Positions 56,106 through 64,000 of a stretch of 64,000 nt of DNA are shown one piece after another. This DNA comes from Streptomyces albus subsp. albus. Its GTDB lineage: Bacteria; Actinomycetota; Actinomycetes; Streptomycetales; Streptomycetaceae. The stretch is from the NCBI RefSeq assembly GCF_000725885.1, contig NZ_JODR01000012.1:129617-193616 (forward strand), given 5' to 3'. Below the pieces are notes generated by a model. It searched no databases. It saw only the letters and a program-made list of their open reading frames with translations, and was not told where the DNA came from. A program made the position numbers and the translations under genes. Every line of letters starts with the position of its first letter. Positions within the stretch are counted from its first letter, which is position 1.

Positions 56106-57944
56106 ATGACGACACAGCACACCGACCTCACCACAGCCGGCGACGGACCCGCCCCCACCACCGCGGGCCGCCCACCCCTCCCCCTCAACGCCGACCCGCA
56201 CACCAGCCGCCGCCTCGGCCGCCTGCTGACCGGCGCCGGAGCCGTCCTGTCCTTCGCCGCCACCATGCTGCCCTGGACCTGGACCGCCGAGTTCCCCGGC
56301 GACCTGACCATCGCCTTCTACCCGGCCGGACTCCAGCTCCTCACCCTCGCCGCCGCCCTGCTGACCGCCGCCCTGCTGCTGGCCTCAGCCGGCGTCACCG
56401 GACTGCGCTGGCTCACCCCCGGCGGCAAACACAGCGCACTGCTGCTGATGACCCTCGCCAACCTCGGCGTCACCTGGTACACCGCCGGAGCCATCGCCAC
56501 CGAACTCGGCGGCCTCGTCAACTTCGAACCCGGCATGTGGATCGGCGTCGCCGGCACCCTCCTCGCCGTCATCGGCGCCCTCGCCCTCCCCACCGACCTG
56601 CCCCCCGGCGCCGACGGCGGCACCCCGGCAGCCGGCCCCTGGCAACGGCTGCGCCACGCCTTCAAAGCACCCGCACCCGGCAGCCCCGCACCCCTGCCCG
56701 GCTGGGCCGAGATCCTCATCATCTGCGCTTCCTGCGCCATCGGCCTGTACGCCTTCGCCTACGGCATCGAAGCCGAGGACGGCCCGCCCTTCATCGGCTT
56801 CCTCGTCATGGCCGCCTTCGCCGCCCCCGCCCTCGGCAAAGCCGGACTCTTCCGGCGGCTGTCCGCACTGACCGCACGCCACCGCGGCGTCACCCTCGCC
56901 GCCGCCTTCGCCGCGGCGCTGCTCTTCCCCGTCACCCAGAGCAACGAGGCCTACACCAACATCGCCGTCAGCGTACTGATCTTCGCCACCGTCGCCCTCG
57001 GCCTCAACATGGTCGTCGGCCTCGCCGGCATCCTCGACCTGGGATACGTCGCCTTCCTCGGCGTCGGCGCCTACACCGCCGCCCTCGTCTCCGGGGCCGA
57101 GACCTCCTCCATCGGCCTGCACGTCCCCTTCTGGGCAGCCGTCCTCATCGGCGCCGCCGTCGCCCTCGTCTTCGGCCTCGTCATCGGCTTCCCCTCACTG
57201 CGACTGCACGGCGACTACCTCGCCATCGTCACCCTCGGCTTCGGAGAGATCTTCCGCATCTCCGTCCAGAACCTCGACGGCGACTCCGGCCCCAACGTCA
57301 CCAACGGGCCCAACGGCATCCCCAACATCCCCGACCTGGAGATCTTCGGCTTCAACTTCGGCGACGAACACACCCTCCTCGGCTTCGAACTCGGCAGGTT
57401 CGCCAACTACTACCTGCTCATGCTGCTGTTCACCGCCCTCGTCGTCACCGTCTTCCGGCGCTCCGACAACTCCCGCATCGGCCGCGCCTGGATCGCCATC
57501 CGCGAGGACGAGACCGCGGCCCGCGCCATGGGCGTCAACGCCTTCCGCCTCAAACTCATGGCCTTCGCCCTCGGCGCCACCCTCGCCGGCATGGCCGGCA
57601 CCGTCCTCGCCCACGTCGAGTTCTCCGTCAACCCCGAGTCGTACAAATTCGTCCACACCGCACCCCCCAACTCCGCCTTCCTCCTCATCGCCGTCATCCT
57701 CGGCGGCATGGGCACCGTCAGCGGACCCCTCATCGGCGCGGCCCTGCTCTACCTCATCCCGGCCAAACTCCAGTTCATGGCCGACTACCAGCTGCTGCTC
57801 TTCGGCATCGCCCTCATCCTGCTCATGCGGTTCCGGCCCGAAGGCCTCATCGCCGACCGGCGCAAACAGCTGGAGTTCCACGAGACGGGACAACTCGACA
57901 TACCCGCCCCAGCCACCGCCGGCCTCGGCAAGACGGAGGCGTGA
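56106..57944 (+). CDS. livM: Branched-chain amino acid ABC transporter permease LivM with long N-terminal membrane extension
   Basis: A 612-residue permease, roughly twice the usual LivM length. Residues about 280-590 are the LivM core: LGLNMVVGLAGILDLGYVAFLGVGAYTAAL, GFPSLRLHGDYLAIVTLGFGEIFR, the coupling helix REDETAARAMGVNAFRLK and LGGMGTVSGPLIGAALL. The first 270 residues add about six or seven hydrophobic segments (LLTGAGAVLSFAATMLPW, AGLQLLTLAAALLTAALLLA, WAEILIICASCAIGLYAFAYG). This extension is found in some actinobacterial LivM proteins. Six-nucleotide gap to livG. Confidence 0.93.
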   Translation: MTTQHTDLTTAGDGPAPTTAGRPPLPLNADPHTSRRLGRLLTGAGAVLSFAATMLPWTWTAEFPGDLTIAFYPAGLQLLTLAAALLTAALLLASAGVTGLRWLTPGGKHSALLLMTLANLGVTWYTAGAIATELGGLVNFEPGMWIGVAGTLLAVIGALALPTDLPPGADGGTPAAGPWQRLRHAFKAPAPGSPAPLPGWAEILIICASCAIGLYAFAYGIEAEDGPPFIGFLVMAAFAAPALGKAGLFRRLSALTARHRGVTLAAAFAAALLFPVTQSNEAYTNIAVSVLIFATVALGLNMVVGLAGILDLGYVAFLGVGAYTAALVSGAETSSIGLHVPFWAAVLIGAAVALVFGLVIGFPSLRLHGDYLAIVTLGFGEIFRISVQNLDGDSGPNVTNGPNGIPNIPDLEIFGFNFGDEHTLLGFELGRFANYYLLMLLFTALVVTVFRRSDNSRIGRAWIAIREDETAARAMGVNAFRLKLMAFALGATLAGMAGTVLAHVEFSVNPESYKFVHTAPPNSAFLLIAVILGGMGTVSGPLIGAALLYLIPAKLQFMADYQLLLFGIALILLMRFRPEGLIADRRKQLEFHETGQLDIPAPATAGLGKTEA

Positions 57945-57950
57945 GACCAG

Positions 57951-58855
57951 ATGACGACCACCCCGACCACCGACAGCGCCCCCGCCCCCCGCAGCGGCAC
58001 GGGCGGCGCCGTCCTCGAAGCCTCCGGCGTCACCATGCGCTTCGGCGGCCTGACCGCCGTCCGCGACGTCGACCTCACCGTCCGCGCCGGCGAGATCGTC
58101 GGCCTCATCGGACCCAACGGCGCCGGCAAGACCACCTTCTTCAACTGCCTCACCGGGCTCTACATCCCCACCGAAGGCACCGTCCGCTACAAAGGCACCG
58201 TCCTGCCCCACCGCTCACATCTGGTCACCCAGGCAGGCATCGCCCGCACCTTCCAGAACATCCGCCTCTTCGCCAACATGACCGTCCTGGAAAACGTCCT
58301 CGTCGGCCGCCACACCCGCACCCACGAAGGACTCCTGTCCGCACTCGTGCGCGGCCCCGGCTTCCGCCGCGCCGAACGCGACTCCGAACAACGCGCCATG
58401 GAACTGCTCGACTTCACCGGACTCGCCGCCAAACGCGACCACCTCGCGCGCAACCTCCCCTACGGCGAACAACGCAAACTGGAGATCGCGCGCGCCCTCG
58501 CCAGCGAACCCGGCCTCCTCCTGCTCGACGAACCCACCGCCGGCATGACCGCCATCGAAACCACCGCCACCCGCGAACTCGTCCTCGCCATCCGCGAACA
58601 AGGCACCGCCGTCCTCGTCATCGAGCACGACATGCGGTTCATCTTCAACCTCTGCGACCGCGTCGCCGTACTCGTCCAAGGCCAGAAACTCATCGAAGGC
58701 ACACCCGAGACCGTCCAGAACGACGACCGCGTCATCGCCGCCTACCTCGGCACCCCCTTCGACGGCGAACCCGGCGAAGCCGAAGCCGCCGAAGTCCGCG
58801 CAGCCGAACAGACCGGGACCGCCGGCACCGACACCACACAGGGAAAGGCGGACTG

Positions 58856-58856
<1 letters not shown>
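57951..58856 (+). CDS. livG: Branched-chain amino acid ABC transporter ATPase LivG
   Basis: A 301-residue ABC ATPase. Walker A GPNGAGKTTFFN near residues 54-65, Q-loop AGIARTFQNIRLFANMTVLENVLVG, signature LPYGEQRKLEIARALA (Y-G-E-Q rather than SGGQ, as usual in LivG), Walker B LLLLDEPTAGM and H-loop VIEHDMRFIFNLCDR. The last 40 residues are an Ala/Glu-rich tail. The stop codon overlaps the livF start (TGATG). Together with LivF it energises transport. Confidence 0.95.
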
Positions 58857-59569
<713 letters not shown>

Positions 59570-59585
59570 CGCACCGGCCCACCAA

Positions 59586-59613
59586 GGGGCGCCCCGGACC
59601 ACCGGGGCGCCCC
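59586..59613. terminator. Bidirectional terminator livF / ANTAR regulator
   Basis: A perfect 12-bp stem GGGGCGCCCCGG / CCGGGGCGCCCC with loop ACCA, located between the two convergent stop codons. Confidence 0.85.
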
Positions 59614-59621
59614 CACAGCCC

Positions 59622-60335
59622 TCACTGCTTCTGCTGCTGCTCCTGCTGCCGCTTGCGCTCCTCGCCGTCGGCGATCACCGCCTCGGCCACCTGCTGCATC
59701 GACAGCCGGCGATCCATCGACGTCTTCTGGATCCACCGGAACGCCGCCGGCTCCGTCAGCCCGTACTGCGTCTGCAGCACACCCTTCGCCCGGTCCACCA
59801 GCTTCCGCGTCTCCAGCCGCTGCGAGAGGTCCGCGACCTCCTTCTCCAGCTCCTTCAGCTCCGCGAACCGCGACACCGCCATCTCGATCGCCGGCACCAC
59901 ATCGCTCTTGCTGAACGGCTTCACCAGATACGCCATCGCCCCCGCGTCCCGCGCCCGCTCCACCAGCTCCCGCTGGGAGAACGCGGTCAGCATCAGCACC
60001 GGCGCGATGCTCTCCTCGGCGATCTTCTCCGCCGCGGAGATACCGTCCAGCTCCGGCATCTTCACATCGAGAATGCACAGGTCCGGGCGGTGCTCGCGGG
60101 CCAGCTCCACGGCCCGCCGGCCGTCACCGGCCTCGCCGACGACGGTGTAGCCCTCCTCCTCCAGCATCTCCTTGAGATCCATCCGGATCAGGGCCTCGTC
60201 CTCCGCGATCACGACCCGCCGCGTCGCCGGAGGCACGTGCGCGCTGCCGCTCGTCTGGGCAGCCGCCGCCTCACCGGGGTGCTGCTGGTCGGCACGGGGG
60301 ACACTCTCAGACTCGGGGACGTCCGCGGCGCTCAC
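59622..60335 (-). CDS. pdtaR: ANTAR-domain response regulator (PdtaR-like antiterminator)
   Basis: A 237-residue regulator. The first 38 residues are a Glu/Ala/Pro-rich extension. The receiver domain (about 39-155) has VVIAEDEALIRMDL (acidic pair), the phosphorylatable Asp in LCILDVKMPELDG, LMLTAFS and the Lys in AYLVKPFSK. The ANTAR domain (about 170-225, LSQRLETRKLVDRAKGVLQTQYGLTEPAAFRWIQKTSMDRR) binds RNA and prevents termination at two-hexaloop hairpins. A Gln-rich tail ends the protein. GTG with GAGGAG 5 nt upstream. A partner sensor kinase is not in the window. Confidence 0.94.
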   Translation of the reverse strand: MSAADVPESESVPRADQQHPGEAAAAQTSGSAHVPPATRRVVIAEDEALIRMDLKEMLEEEGYTVVGEAGDGRRAVELAREHRPDLCILDVKMPELDGISAAEKIAEESIAPVLMLTAFSQRELVERARDAGAMAYLVKPFSKSDVVPAIEMAVSRFAELKELEKEVADLSQRLETRKLVDRAKGVLQTQYGLTEPAAFRWIQKTSMDRRLSMQQVAEAVIADGEERKRQQEQQQKQ

Positions 60336-60369
60336 TGGGCTCCTCGTTTCCGCACAGGTGGGGCCTTCG

Positions 60370-60410
60370 AGCCTACCTAGGAGCGCGCCGCGCCACGCAC
60401 ACGGTAGGCT
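60370..60410. promoter_or_regulatory. Back-to-back TAGGCT -10 elements (ANTAR regulator and tRNA-Leu)
   Basis: An 8-bp inverted repeat AGCCTACC (60370-60377) and GGTAGGCT (60403-60410) places a TAGGCT -10-like hexamer on each strand: one 35 nt before the ANTAR-regulator start, the other 12 nt before the tRNA. Neither has a clear -35 at 17-18 bp. The symmetric layout suggests divergent promoters or a shared operator. Confidence 0.5.
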
Positions 60411-60421
60411 TTCGGGCGCCG

Positions 60422-60506
60422 GCCCGGTTGGTGGAACTGGTCAGACACGCGGCGCTCAAACCGCCGTGCCCTTCGGGGCATGTGGGTTCGAATCCCACAC
60501 CGGGCA
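60422..60506 (+). tRNA. tRNA-Leu (anticodon CAA)
   Basis: A class II cloverleaf of 85 nt. Acceptor GCCCGGT pairs with ACCGGGC, D-arm TGGTGGAACTGGTCAGACACGC, anticodon stem CGGCG/CGCCG with loop CTCAAAC (anticodon CAA, reading TTG), long variable arm TGCCCTTCGGGGCA, and T-arm GTGGGTTCGAATCCCAC. Discriminator A is followed by CCG, so the 3' CCA is added after transcription. This is not the bldA tRNA, which reads TTA. Confidence 0.95.
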
Positions 60507-60518
60507 CCGCGATTCCCG

Positions 60519-60550
60519 TGCCTTCATCACTCGTACGAGTGATGAAGGCA
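60519..60550. terminator. Perfect 32-bp palindrome after tRNA-Leu
   Basis: TGCCTTCATCACTCGT followed at once by its exact reverse complement, centred on CGTACG, 13 nt after the tRNA end. TCGTTCTTTCC follows, a weak T-rich run, so it probably terminates the tRNA transcript. Its lower GC content and full 16-bp arms are unusual here, and a role as a protein-binding or homing target site is also conceivable. Confidence 0.7.
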
Positions 60551-60594
60551 TCGTTCTTTCCCCAGGTCACCGGCGTCGGCGTGATGCTCCCCAC

Positions 60595-61701
60595 ATGGAA
60601 CAGCACGGGGATTCGAAACGGGTGCAGGCGCTCGACCTGCATCGCCTGGGTATGTCGAACCGCGAGGTGGCGAACCGCCTCGGTGTCCCTTACGGCACGG
60701 TCGGTTACTGGCTGCACATGGACCGTAAACGCAGGGCCGCGCCCTTACCCGGGCGCGACGGGCGGCGCCGACTGTGCCCCCGCTGCGAGGGCGGCTCGTT
60801 CGACCGGGAGGCCTACGCCTATCTGCTGGGCCTCTACCTCGGGGACGGCCACATCGTGCAGTACTCCGGGCACAGGGTGCCCAGCCTCATGGTGACCTGC
60901 GCGGACGTCTGGCCCGGTCTGATGGCCGCGTGCGAGACGGCGATGCGGCGGGTGTTCCCCCACAACTCCGTCTGCAAGGCCCGGAAGAAGGGGTGCCACA
61001 ACGTGAAGGTGTACTCCCAGCACCTGTGGTGTCTCTTCCCCCAGCACGGCCCCGGCAAGAAGCATGAGCGGGCCATCGAGCTGGCCGGCTGGCAGGAGGA
61101 GATCGTCGAGGCCCACCCCTGGGAGCTGATCCGCGGGCTGGTGCACTCCGACGGCTGCCGGATCACCAACTGGACGACGCGCGTGGTCGGCGGACGGCGG
61201 AAGCGGTACGAGTACCCGCGCTATCTCTTCACCAACAAGTCCGACGACATCAGGCGGCTCTACTGCCGGGCCCTGGACCGGGTCGGTGTCGAGTGGAAGG
61301 TGACCCGGCGCGGCACGGTGCCGTACAACGTCTCCGTGGCCCGCAAAGCCTCCGTAGCGCTGATGGACGTGCACATCGGGCCCAAGCACGGACGCACCGG
61401 TGCCGGACGGGCGGAAGTGGGGCACCATGGCGCGCATGGTCGTGTTGACGCGTGCGGAAGCGGAGCAGCGGGCTCGGGTTCTCAGGGTGCGGGGGTATGC
61501 GGTGGACCTCGACCTGACGTGTGGGGAGGAGGTGTTCGGCTCGACCTCCGTGGTGCGGTTCGAGGTGCTGGAGGAGGGTGCGGACACGTTCGTCGAGGTG
61601 CGGCCGGCCGAGTTGTTGCGGGTGGAGCTGGACGGTGCGGCGCTGGACGGCGGGGAGCTGCTGGAGGGCCGGTTGCCGTTGCGGGGCCTGGCGGCGGGTG
61701 A
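60595..61701 (+). CDS. Free-standing HTH / LAGLIDADG homing-endonuclease-like protein with in-frame TTA codon
   Basis: Residues 1-45 form a helix-turn-helix (VQALDLHRLGMSNREVANRLG), 61-64 a CPRC pair, and 76-85 YLLGLYLGDG with 177-188 ELIRGLVHSDGC: the two LAGLIDADG helices, each with its acidic residue. A host intein or intron is absent. Codon 51 (60745-60747) is TTA, so translation should need the bldA tRNA. Conserved-looking sequence ends near residue 265 (VHIGPKH). The frame then runs on for about 100 Gly/Ala/Arg-rich codons, overlapping pepN by 275 nt, which looks like loss of an original stop. Similar HTH/LAGLIDADG proteins are widespread in Streptomyces (from memory) and may be domesticated regulators. 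No ribosome site is obvious. Confidence 0.75.
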   Translation: MEQHGDSKRVQALDLHRLGMSNREVANRLGVPYGTVGYWLHMDRKRRAAPLPGRDGRRRLCPRCEGGSFDREAYAYLLGLYLGDGHIVQYSGHRVPSLMVTCADVWPGLMAACETAMRRVFPHNSVCKARKKGCHNVKVYSQHLWCLFPQHGPGKKHERAIELAGWQEEIVEAHPWELIRGLVHSDGCRITNWTTRVVGGRRKRYEYPRYLFTNKSDDIRRLYCRALDRVGVEWKVTRRGTVPYNVSVARKASVALMDVHIGPKHGRTGAGRAEVGHHGAHGRVDACGSGAAGSGSQGAGVCGGPRPDVWGGGVRLDLRGAVRGAGGGCGHVRRGAAGRVVAGGAGRCGAGRRGAAGGPVAVAGPGGG

Positions 61702-63946
61702 GCATGTGCTGCGGGTCGAGGCGCGGATGCCGTATTCGCGGGTGGGCGAGGGGATGCACCGGTTCACGGATCCGGAGGACGGCCGGGTCTATGTCTACAC
61801 GATGTGCTGTATGGCGGATGCGCCGATGGTGTTCGCCTGTTTCGACCAGCCGGATCTGAAGGCGGTGTTCGAGGTCTCGGTGACCGCGCCGGAGGGGTGG
61901 ACGGTGCTGGGGAACGGGGTGGCGTCGCGGTCGGGGGCGGGCCGGTGGGTGTGTGCGCCGACGCCGCCGATCAGTACGTATTTGATGGCGGTTGCGGCGG
62001 GGCCGTTCCATTCGGTGCGCTCGGAGCATGCGGGGTTGCCGTTCGGGCTGCATGTGCGCAGGTCGCTGGGGCGGTATCTGGAGGAGGACGCGGCGGAGCT
62101 GCTGGAGATCACGCGGCGGTGTTTCGACCGTTATCACGAGATTTTCGACGAGCCGTATCCGTTTGATTCCTATGATCAGGCGTTCGTGCCGGAGTTCAAT
62201 TCGGAGGCGATGGAGAATCCGGGGCTGGTGTTGTTCCGGGACGGGTTCATCAGCCGGTCGGCGGTCACGGACACGGAGCGGCAGACGCGGGGCATCGTGA
62301 TCGCACATGAGATGGCGCACATGTGGTTCGGCGATCTGGTGACGTTGCGCTGGTGGGACGATTTGTGGCTGAACGAGTCGTTCGCCGAGTACATGGGGTA
62401 TCAGGTGCTGGGCGAGGCGACGCGGTTCACGGATGTGTGGACGGATTTCTCGGCTTCGCGGGCGGGCTGGGGTTACGACGCGGATCAGCGGCCTTCGACG
62501 CATCCGGTGGCGCCTGCGCCGGACGAGGTGCCGGATACGGCTGCGGCGCGCGGCAATTTCGACGGGATCAGTTATGCGAAGGGTGCGGCTGCGCTGCGGC
62601 AGTTGGTGGTGTGGCTGGGGGAGAAGAGTTTTCTGGCGGGGATCAACGAGCACTTCGTGCGGCACCGGTTCGGCAATGCGACGCTCGGGGATTTCCTCGA
62701 TTCGCTGGCGCGTGCTTCACAGCGGGATGTGCGGGCGTGGGCGCGGGCGTGGCTGCGGACGACGGGGGTGGACACGCTGGTGCCGCGGGTGGGTGAGTCG
62801 GAGGGGAGGCGCTGGTATGTGGATGTGGAGCATCGTGGTGCGCGTCCGCACCGGCTGGCGCTGGGTTTGTACGACCGGGCTGCGGCGGACGGGTCGCGGC
62901 TGGTGTTGCGGGAGCGGCTGGAGCGGGAGGTGCCGTCGGACGGTGGCCGGCTGACGGTGACGTTGGAGGGGCCGCGTCCGGATCTGGTGCTGGTGAACGA
63001 TCTGGATCTCACGTATGCGAAGGTGCGGCTGGATCCGGTGTCGTGGGGGACGGTGCGGTCGGCGTTGTCGGGGTTGCCGGGGCAGTCGTCGCGGGCGGTG
63101 GTGTGGAACGCGGCGCGGGACATGGTGCGGGATGCGGAGTTGGGGCCGTTGGAGTATGTGCGGCTGGTGCGGGCGCATCTGCCGCGGGAGTCGGACGATG
63201 CAGTGGTGCAGGGGGTGCTGGCGTTCGCGCGGGGGTTCGCGGTGGACCGGTATCTGGCGGGGGCGGAGCGTGCGGAGGCGCTGGAGCTGCTGTCGGGGGT
63301 GTGCGGTGAGGTGTTGACGACGGCTCCGGTGGGGTCGGGGCTGCGGCTGACGGCTGCGCGGTATGCGATCGACTGTGCGTCGGTGCCGGAGGAGTTGCTG
63401 GAGTGGCGTGCGGCGGGTGAGGTGCCGGGGGGTGGGCCGGTGCTGGATGCGGAGCTGCGGTGGCGGTTGTTGCTGCGGTTGTCGGTGCTGGGTGCGGTGG
63501 ATGCGGCCGAGGTGGCGGCTGCGGGTGGGGCGGACCGGAGTGCGCGGGGTGCGGAGTGGGTGGCGCGGTGCCGGGCGGCGTTGCCGGATGCGGGGGTGAA
63601 GGAGGAGGCGTGGGCGGCGATGTTCGGGGTGGAGGGCCGGCTGTCGAACCAGTTGTTCGCGGCGACGGCGCAGGGGTTCTGGCAGGCGGAGCAGGCGGGG
63701 TTGCTGGGTTCGTTCGCGCGGCGGTTCTTCCCGGATGTGGTGGGGCTGGCGGAGCGGCGGGGGCCGACGTTGGCGGAGGTGGCGGGGCGGTACGCGTTCC
63801 CGGCGGTGTGTGTGGCGGAGGAGACGCTGGCGGCGGGTGAGGAGTGTCTGGCTTCGGCTGGTCCGGTGCCGGCGTTGCGGCGTCGGCTGGAGGATCAACT
63901 GGACGATCTGCGGCGGGCGTTGCGGGTGCGTGCGGCTGCGGGGTGA
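61427..63946 (+). CDS. pepN: Aminopeptidase N (M1 family)
   Basis: An 839-residue zinc metallopeptidase removing N-terminal residues from peptides. The exopeptidase motif is EFNSEAMENPGLVLF (GxMEN type), the zinc site HEMAHMWFGDLVT with the third ligand Glu in WWDDLWLNESFAEYMGY, and the proton-donor Tyr region DGISYAKGAAALRQL. The N-terminal beta domain (YAVDLDLTCGEEVFGSTSVVRFEV) and the helical ERAP1-like C-domain complete the usual architecture. ATG at 61427 (GTGGGG 5 nt before) is preferred; another ATG lies three codons in. Codon use is G-ending (GTG, GCG, CGG) with many T-ending codons, unlike the C-ending liv genes. The last 54 bp of the window show no further gene. Confidence 0.94.
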   Translation: MARMVVLTRAEAEQRARVLRVRGYAVDLDLTCGEEVFGSTSVVRFEVLEEGADTFVEVRPAELLRVELDGAALDGGELLEGRLPLRGLAAGEHVLRVEARMPYSRVGEGMHRFTDPEDGRVYVYTMCCMADAPMVFACFDQPDLKAVFEVSVTAPEGWTVLGNGVASRSGAGRWVCAPTPPISTYLMAVAAGPFHSVRSEHAGLPFGLHVRRSLGRYLEEDAAELLEITRRCFDRYHEIFDEPYPFDSYDQAFVPEFNSEAMENPGLVLFRDGFISRSAVTDTERQTRGIVIAHEMAHMWFGDLVTLRWWDDLWLNESFAEYMGYQVLGEATRFTDVWTDFSASRAGWGYDADQRPSTHPVAPAPDEVPDTAAARGNFDGISYAKGAAALRQLVVWLGEKSFLAGINEHFVRHRFGNATLGDFLDSLARASQRDVRAWARAWLRTTGVDTLVPRVGESEGRRWYVDVEHRGARPHRLALGLYDRAAADGSRLVLRERLEREVPSDGGRLTVTLEGPRPDLVLVNDLDLTYAKVRLDPVSWGTVRSALSGLPGQSSRAVVWNAARDMVRDAELGPLEYVRLVRAHLPRESDDAVVQGVLAFARGFAVDRYLAGAERAEALELLSGVCGEVLTTAPVGSGLRLTAARYAIDCASVPEELLEWRAAGEVPGGGPVLDAELRWRLLLRLSVLGAVDAAEVAAAGGADRSARGAEWVARCRAALPDAGVKEEAWAAMFGVEGRLSNQLFAATAQGFWQAEQAGLLGSFARRFFPDVVGLAERRGPTLAEVAGRYAFPAVCVAEETLAAGEECLASAGPVPALRRRLEDQLDDLRRALRVRAAAG

Positions 63947-64000
63947 GGCCGGGGGCTGAGGCGGGGTTCACCCGGTCCGCGGCCTGGTGCGGGCGCGGGC

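Noticed and set aside
60422..60550. Integrated element at tRNA-Leu (att site)
   Set aside because: No integrase and no second copy of the tRNA 3' end was seen in the window. The downstream genes look like stable core genes.

Overview
This is a chromosome-core segment of a high-GC actinobacterium, almost certainly Streptomyces or a close relative. Third codon positions are overwhelmingly G or C, GTG starts are common, mycothiol-type and Tat/lipoprotein signals are present, and the order uvrA - TerC/TerD - uvrB - glpQ - ogt - rpsA - coaE - polA - liv operon - ANTAR regulator - tRNA-Leu matches, from memory, the order in S. coelicolor. No transposase, integrase, phage gene or CRISPR array was seen.

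Layout. 1-5.2 kb: an MPI-family/MBL-fold pair, uvrA and a Rieske lipoprotein. 5.2-11 kb: a sugar:H+ symporter diverging from a large secreted phosphodiester glycosidase/phosphoesterase. 11-15.4 kb: TerC behind a probable manganese (yybP-ykoY) riboswitch, a long TerD fusion protein and a short TerD. 15.5-21.2 kb: uvrB, secreted GlpQ-type phosphodiesterase, ogt and an MFS transporter. 21-26.8 kb: PIG-L deacetylase, a PQ-rich membrane protein, a GNAT protein, and a divergent module of XRE-cupin regulator / thioredoxin-reductase-fold protein / methyltransferase. 27-34.7 kb: SNF2 helicase coupled to a SWIM protein, a small protein of a conflict-associated type, and an amidase with a repeat insert. 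34.7-43.9 kb: TPR protein, coaE, PAC2 protein, rpsA, methyltransferase, HrpB, a DUF3068 protein and a 44-residue membrane peptide. 44-53.5 kb: a 0.7 kb minisatellite, a lytic transglycosylase, polA, a YdeP-type molybdopterin oxidoreductase, a thioesterase and an exported protein. 53.8-60.3 kb: a complete branched-chain amino acid ABC transporter (livJHMGF) facing a PdtaR-type antiterminator. 60.4-64 kb: tRNA-Leu(CAA), a free-standing HTH/LAGLIDADG protein containing a TTA codon, and aminopeptidase N.

How the genes relate. DNA repair and replication functions are dense (uvrA, uvrB, ogt, polA, SNF2, HrpB). Stress and envelope functions (TerC/TerD, transglycosylase, GlpQ, NAGPA-type enzyme) sit between them. 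Most genes form units of one to three, and only livJHMGF is a long operon.

Most unusual content: (i) several unrelated degenerate GC-rich minisatellites in intergenic DNA and inside protein linkers; (ii) the thioredoxin-reductase-like protein without a recognisable NADPH site, translationally coupled to a methyltransferase and divergent from its likely regulator, which suggests a dithiol oxidation/S-methylation detoxification unit; (iii) the TTA-containing LAGLIDADG gene beside a tRNA and a perfect 32-bp palindrome, whose frame runs far into pepN; (iv) the TerD protein fused to a FtsK-like domain lacking a P-loop.
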